This document shows positions 59,551-64,000 of a DNA stretch of 64,000 nucleotides, piece after piece (within the stretch, counting starts at the first letter, position 1; every line of letters begins with the position of its first letter). The stretch spans positions 2,914,001 to 2,978,000 of the forward strand of contig JABBOT010000004.1 of assembly GCA_016165875.1 (NCBI GenBank). The letters run 5' to 3'. Under the pieces are notes generated by a model. The model ran no database searches, had not been told where the DNA came from, and saw nothing but the letters and a program-made list of their open reading frames with translations. Source of the DNA: Acanthopleura granulata. Taxonomy: Eukaryota; Mollusca; Polyplacophora; Chitonida; Chitonidae. Position numbers and translations under genes: made by a program.

Positions 59551-59915
59551 ATTCATTTATTTACTTCATTGTTGTTTAACGCCATAACCAAGAATTTTTC
59601 ACTTATACGGTGGTGGTCAGTTTTTGTGTAAACTTTAGCGTAAGCTTCATTAAATATTTAGCCAAACAATTTGGCTTCGATGTCAACGTCCTTTGCCTTC
59701 ACATAAGTTTTATGGTATCTTAGGTTTAACATTAACGTACTCTTTTTTCTGATTTTTCACACTAGGTACCAAGCCAAAAAGCTGAAGACCATCCAATATG
59801 GAACATACATGCTGAAGGCAGCAGAACAATTGTGACACCGGCAGCCAGCATTAGAATAGGAGCAAACCGGGCAGAGGCCGCGAGGAAATCCTCGACCACC
59901 CACACGTTGCTGAGC
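59551..59915 (-). mobile_element. Old SINE split by about 210 bases
   Basis: 59551-59622 has the tail and ttgtttaacgccataaccaa, cacttatacggtggtggtca. 59832-59915 resumes with ccagcattagaataggagca, aaccgggcagagg and cctcgaccacccacacgttg. The separating DNA is not recognised. Confidence 0.6.
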
Positions 59916-60261
59916 TACTTTGTTATTCGTGTTCTCCTGAAATGTGATGTACCCATCAGTTGTTGTACTATATCTTGTTATTACACTAATAAGGCACTTA
60001 TAGGCTTTGTTTCAAGATATTTCCTCCATCTGGAACACATGTATGCCATGGAAAGATGTAAATGTCGGGTGATAATTCACAAACTTAACAGAACATGAAG
60101 CCGAGGACGCCAATGAATACTAAGCTGTCCTGATTGGGTAATATTTACAACAACACCGACCATGTCGCTAGATGTACTGCTCCAAGAAAGTTAATGCCTT
60201 CAGGAAATTTCGTTCTTAGTATTTTTTACTTTCTCTCCCTTTACATCTATCCAAAGCACTC

Positions 60262-60267
60262 TTTATT
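60262..60267 (-). terminator. LRRC40: Candidate poly(A) signal of LRRC40
   Basis: AATAAA on the minus strand about 255 bases after the LRRC40 stop codon. Position plausible; not proven. Confidence 0.35.
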
Positions 60268-60521
60268 TCAGCATTCTACAAACTATTTTCTGCAACTGCT
60301 CATACTGCTCACGTTACAAATGTGAAGCTCATCTAAGACATTATCACGTCATACTAAGAATCAAAATTTTCGCTGCTCTCTCTTCTCAGAAGCTGCATTT
60401 TTGATAAATTTTAGATGTTCTAACCCAGAAAATGAATTCTTGAATCAGCAATGAAATTATGTCAATGTATTCGCAGCAAGCTGTATTTCATTATGCAAAT
60501 TCTTTCAACAAATCTTCCAAA

Positions 60522-62809
<2,288 letters not shown>

Positions 62810-64000
62810 CTAGAAAATAAAACATCATTTATCCTTCTTACAAGAGACCTAAACGTCTTTACATAACCAAATTTATGTTGTGTTACTTTGTATACGGCTT
62901 TGAAAAAAAATGAAAATATTAACAAATCCCACTTTAGGAGACAAGAGTATTTGAAAATACTTTTGTATGGTGTTTATTTGAGACCACCTCTTGATACATA
63001 TAGTCTTTGCATAATGATGTTCTAAATAAGGATATCATGCAGGTCTAATAAATGTATTTGAATGTGAATTAGTCGCTCATATTCAAACATATGCATTTAA
63101 TCTGTATTATGATAATATTTATGAATATATTAAAAATATAAATATGATCAAAATCCAAGTTTAAAACGTTATTTGGATGAAAAGACCAAATTTTAGTACA
63201 TGTATATTTATAAACACGTGTAACATTGTCATTTATAACATTATTACAAAAACACAATATATACCAAGAGGTAGTCCCAAACAATCATCTCACAAAATGT
63301 TTCCAAATACTCTTTTCTCTTGAAAGAAATTTATTTATGTATTCATTTGATTGGTTTTTTGCCCCGTACTCAGGAATATTTAGCTTATACGACAACAGCC
63401 AGCATTAGGATGGTAGGATGTACTGGTGAGGAAGCCAGTGTGAGCTGGACTCACAGTGACTGCATTGGTGAGAGGCTCCTGGGTCATTATGCCACACTTG
63501 CCCTTGGCAACAGCTTTGGGTGATTTAAGATTAAATGTACAGGTTCTTTTTGGCAGATGAGCGGTTAGTAATTTAAGCTTCCAAAACTAGTTCAACGACT
63601 ACTTCAGACAATTTGAACGGTACAAATTGCTGTTAATCATGGGAAATCTTGCACTGATCGCTCAATAATTGATGGGGGATTCTTTTGAATATTCATGAAG
63701 CTGAGAGTGTCACCTGCGAGATGCAATGGTCAAGGGTGGTTTCTGTCCAAGCTGTGATCTACATAAATTCCAAGTAATCTTAATCCATCAGGCTTTGTCG
63801 TATGAGCTACACTTCCAAATATCACCATGAGAATTATTCCCCTCAGATGGTACCGGAATGATCCACCTCCTTTCCAGACATGTTTAAGTAGTCCATGAGC
63901 CAGTAGGGTTGGCAAATTCATTAATTTCACAAATACACCAAGGTTAATGTACTGCGTGTGTAGGTAATTTGATGTCTATTGGTATAAAATTTAACTGCGA
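62810..64000. other. LRRC40: LRRC40 intron (upstream exons not in window)
   Basis: No LRR reading was found. Contains the SINE at 63330-63492 and an A+T-rich stretch at 63070-63160. Confidence 0.5.
63330..63492 (-). mobile_element. SINE with internal deletion
   Basis: Tail tttatttatgtattcatttg, gccccgtactcaggaatatt, cttatacgacaacagccagc, then directly gtgaggaagccagtgtgagc and ggtgagaggctcctgggtca. The central aaaccgggcagagcccg part is lost. Confidence 0.82.

Overview
The window is nuclear DNA of an animal. Genes are split by GT-AG introns, the sequence is AT-rich, and it is full of short tRNA-derived SINEs, foldback elements, LINE and LTR remnants, minisatellites and poly-T runs. At least 17 copies of one SINE family are present. 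Its ending (gattggtgttttacgcc read on one strand) and its head carrying a Pol III A/B-box resemble SINEs I associate with molluscs and other lophotrochozoans. My best guess is therefore a marine lophotrochozoan, probably a mollusc; the species cannot be fixed from the sequence.

Four real genes can be reconstructed exon by exon with consistent splice phases. (1) A xylose isomerase gene on the minus strand fills 94-5754 in eight coding exons (residues 1-270); its 3' exons lie beyond the left edge. It is plant-like and keeps the FHD and IEPKP active-site motifs, which is unusual for an animal. (2) A complete five-coding-exon plus-strand gene (9938-13038) encodes a 290-residue secreted protein. 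It has a signal peptide, a short KR-ended pro-segment, one CUB domain, six 14-residue Trp/Asn repeats with two N-glycosylation sequons in nearly every unit, and a short helical tail. I do not recognise this architecture and consider it the most novel gene here. It has a TATA box, a 3'-UTR intron and a poly(A) signal. (3) A complete six-coding-exon minus-strand gene (20219-50790) encodes a 434-residue rhodopsin-class peptide GPCR; intron 1 is about 20.6 kb. (4) The last two exons of LRRC40 (minus strand, 60522-62809) sit near the right edge.

Between and inside these genes the DNA is mostly mobile-element debris. In the GPCR introns there is a deleted Gypsy-type LTR element (31371-34023) with a ~350-bp inverted-repeat element inside it. 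A broken LINE on the minus strand (RT 37860-38420, RNase H 36640-36990) is split by two SINEs. There are also two LINE ORF1 zinc-knuckle fragments (34122-34354 and 44880-45430) and a foldback element (39190-39775). Left of the LRRC40 gene is a multiply broken hAT transposase (52865-54335, minus). Two SINEs lie nested one in the other with a clear target-site duplication (7668-8116), and another sits within about ten bases of a xylose isomerase splice donor.

The four genes show no sign of acting in one pathway; their adjacency looks like ordinary animal gene order. Family calls rest on motif recognition by eye, and no database search was possible.
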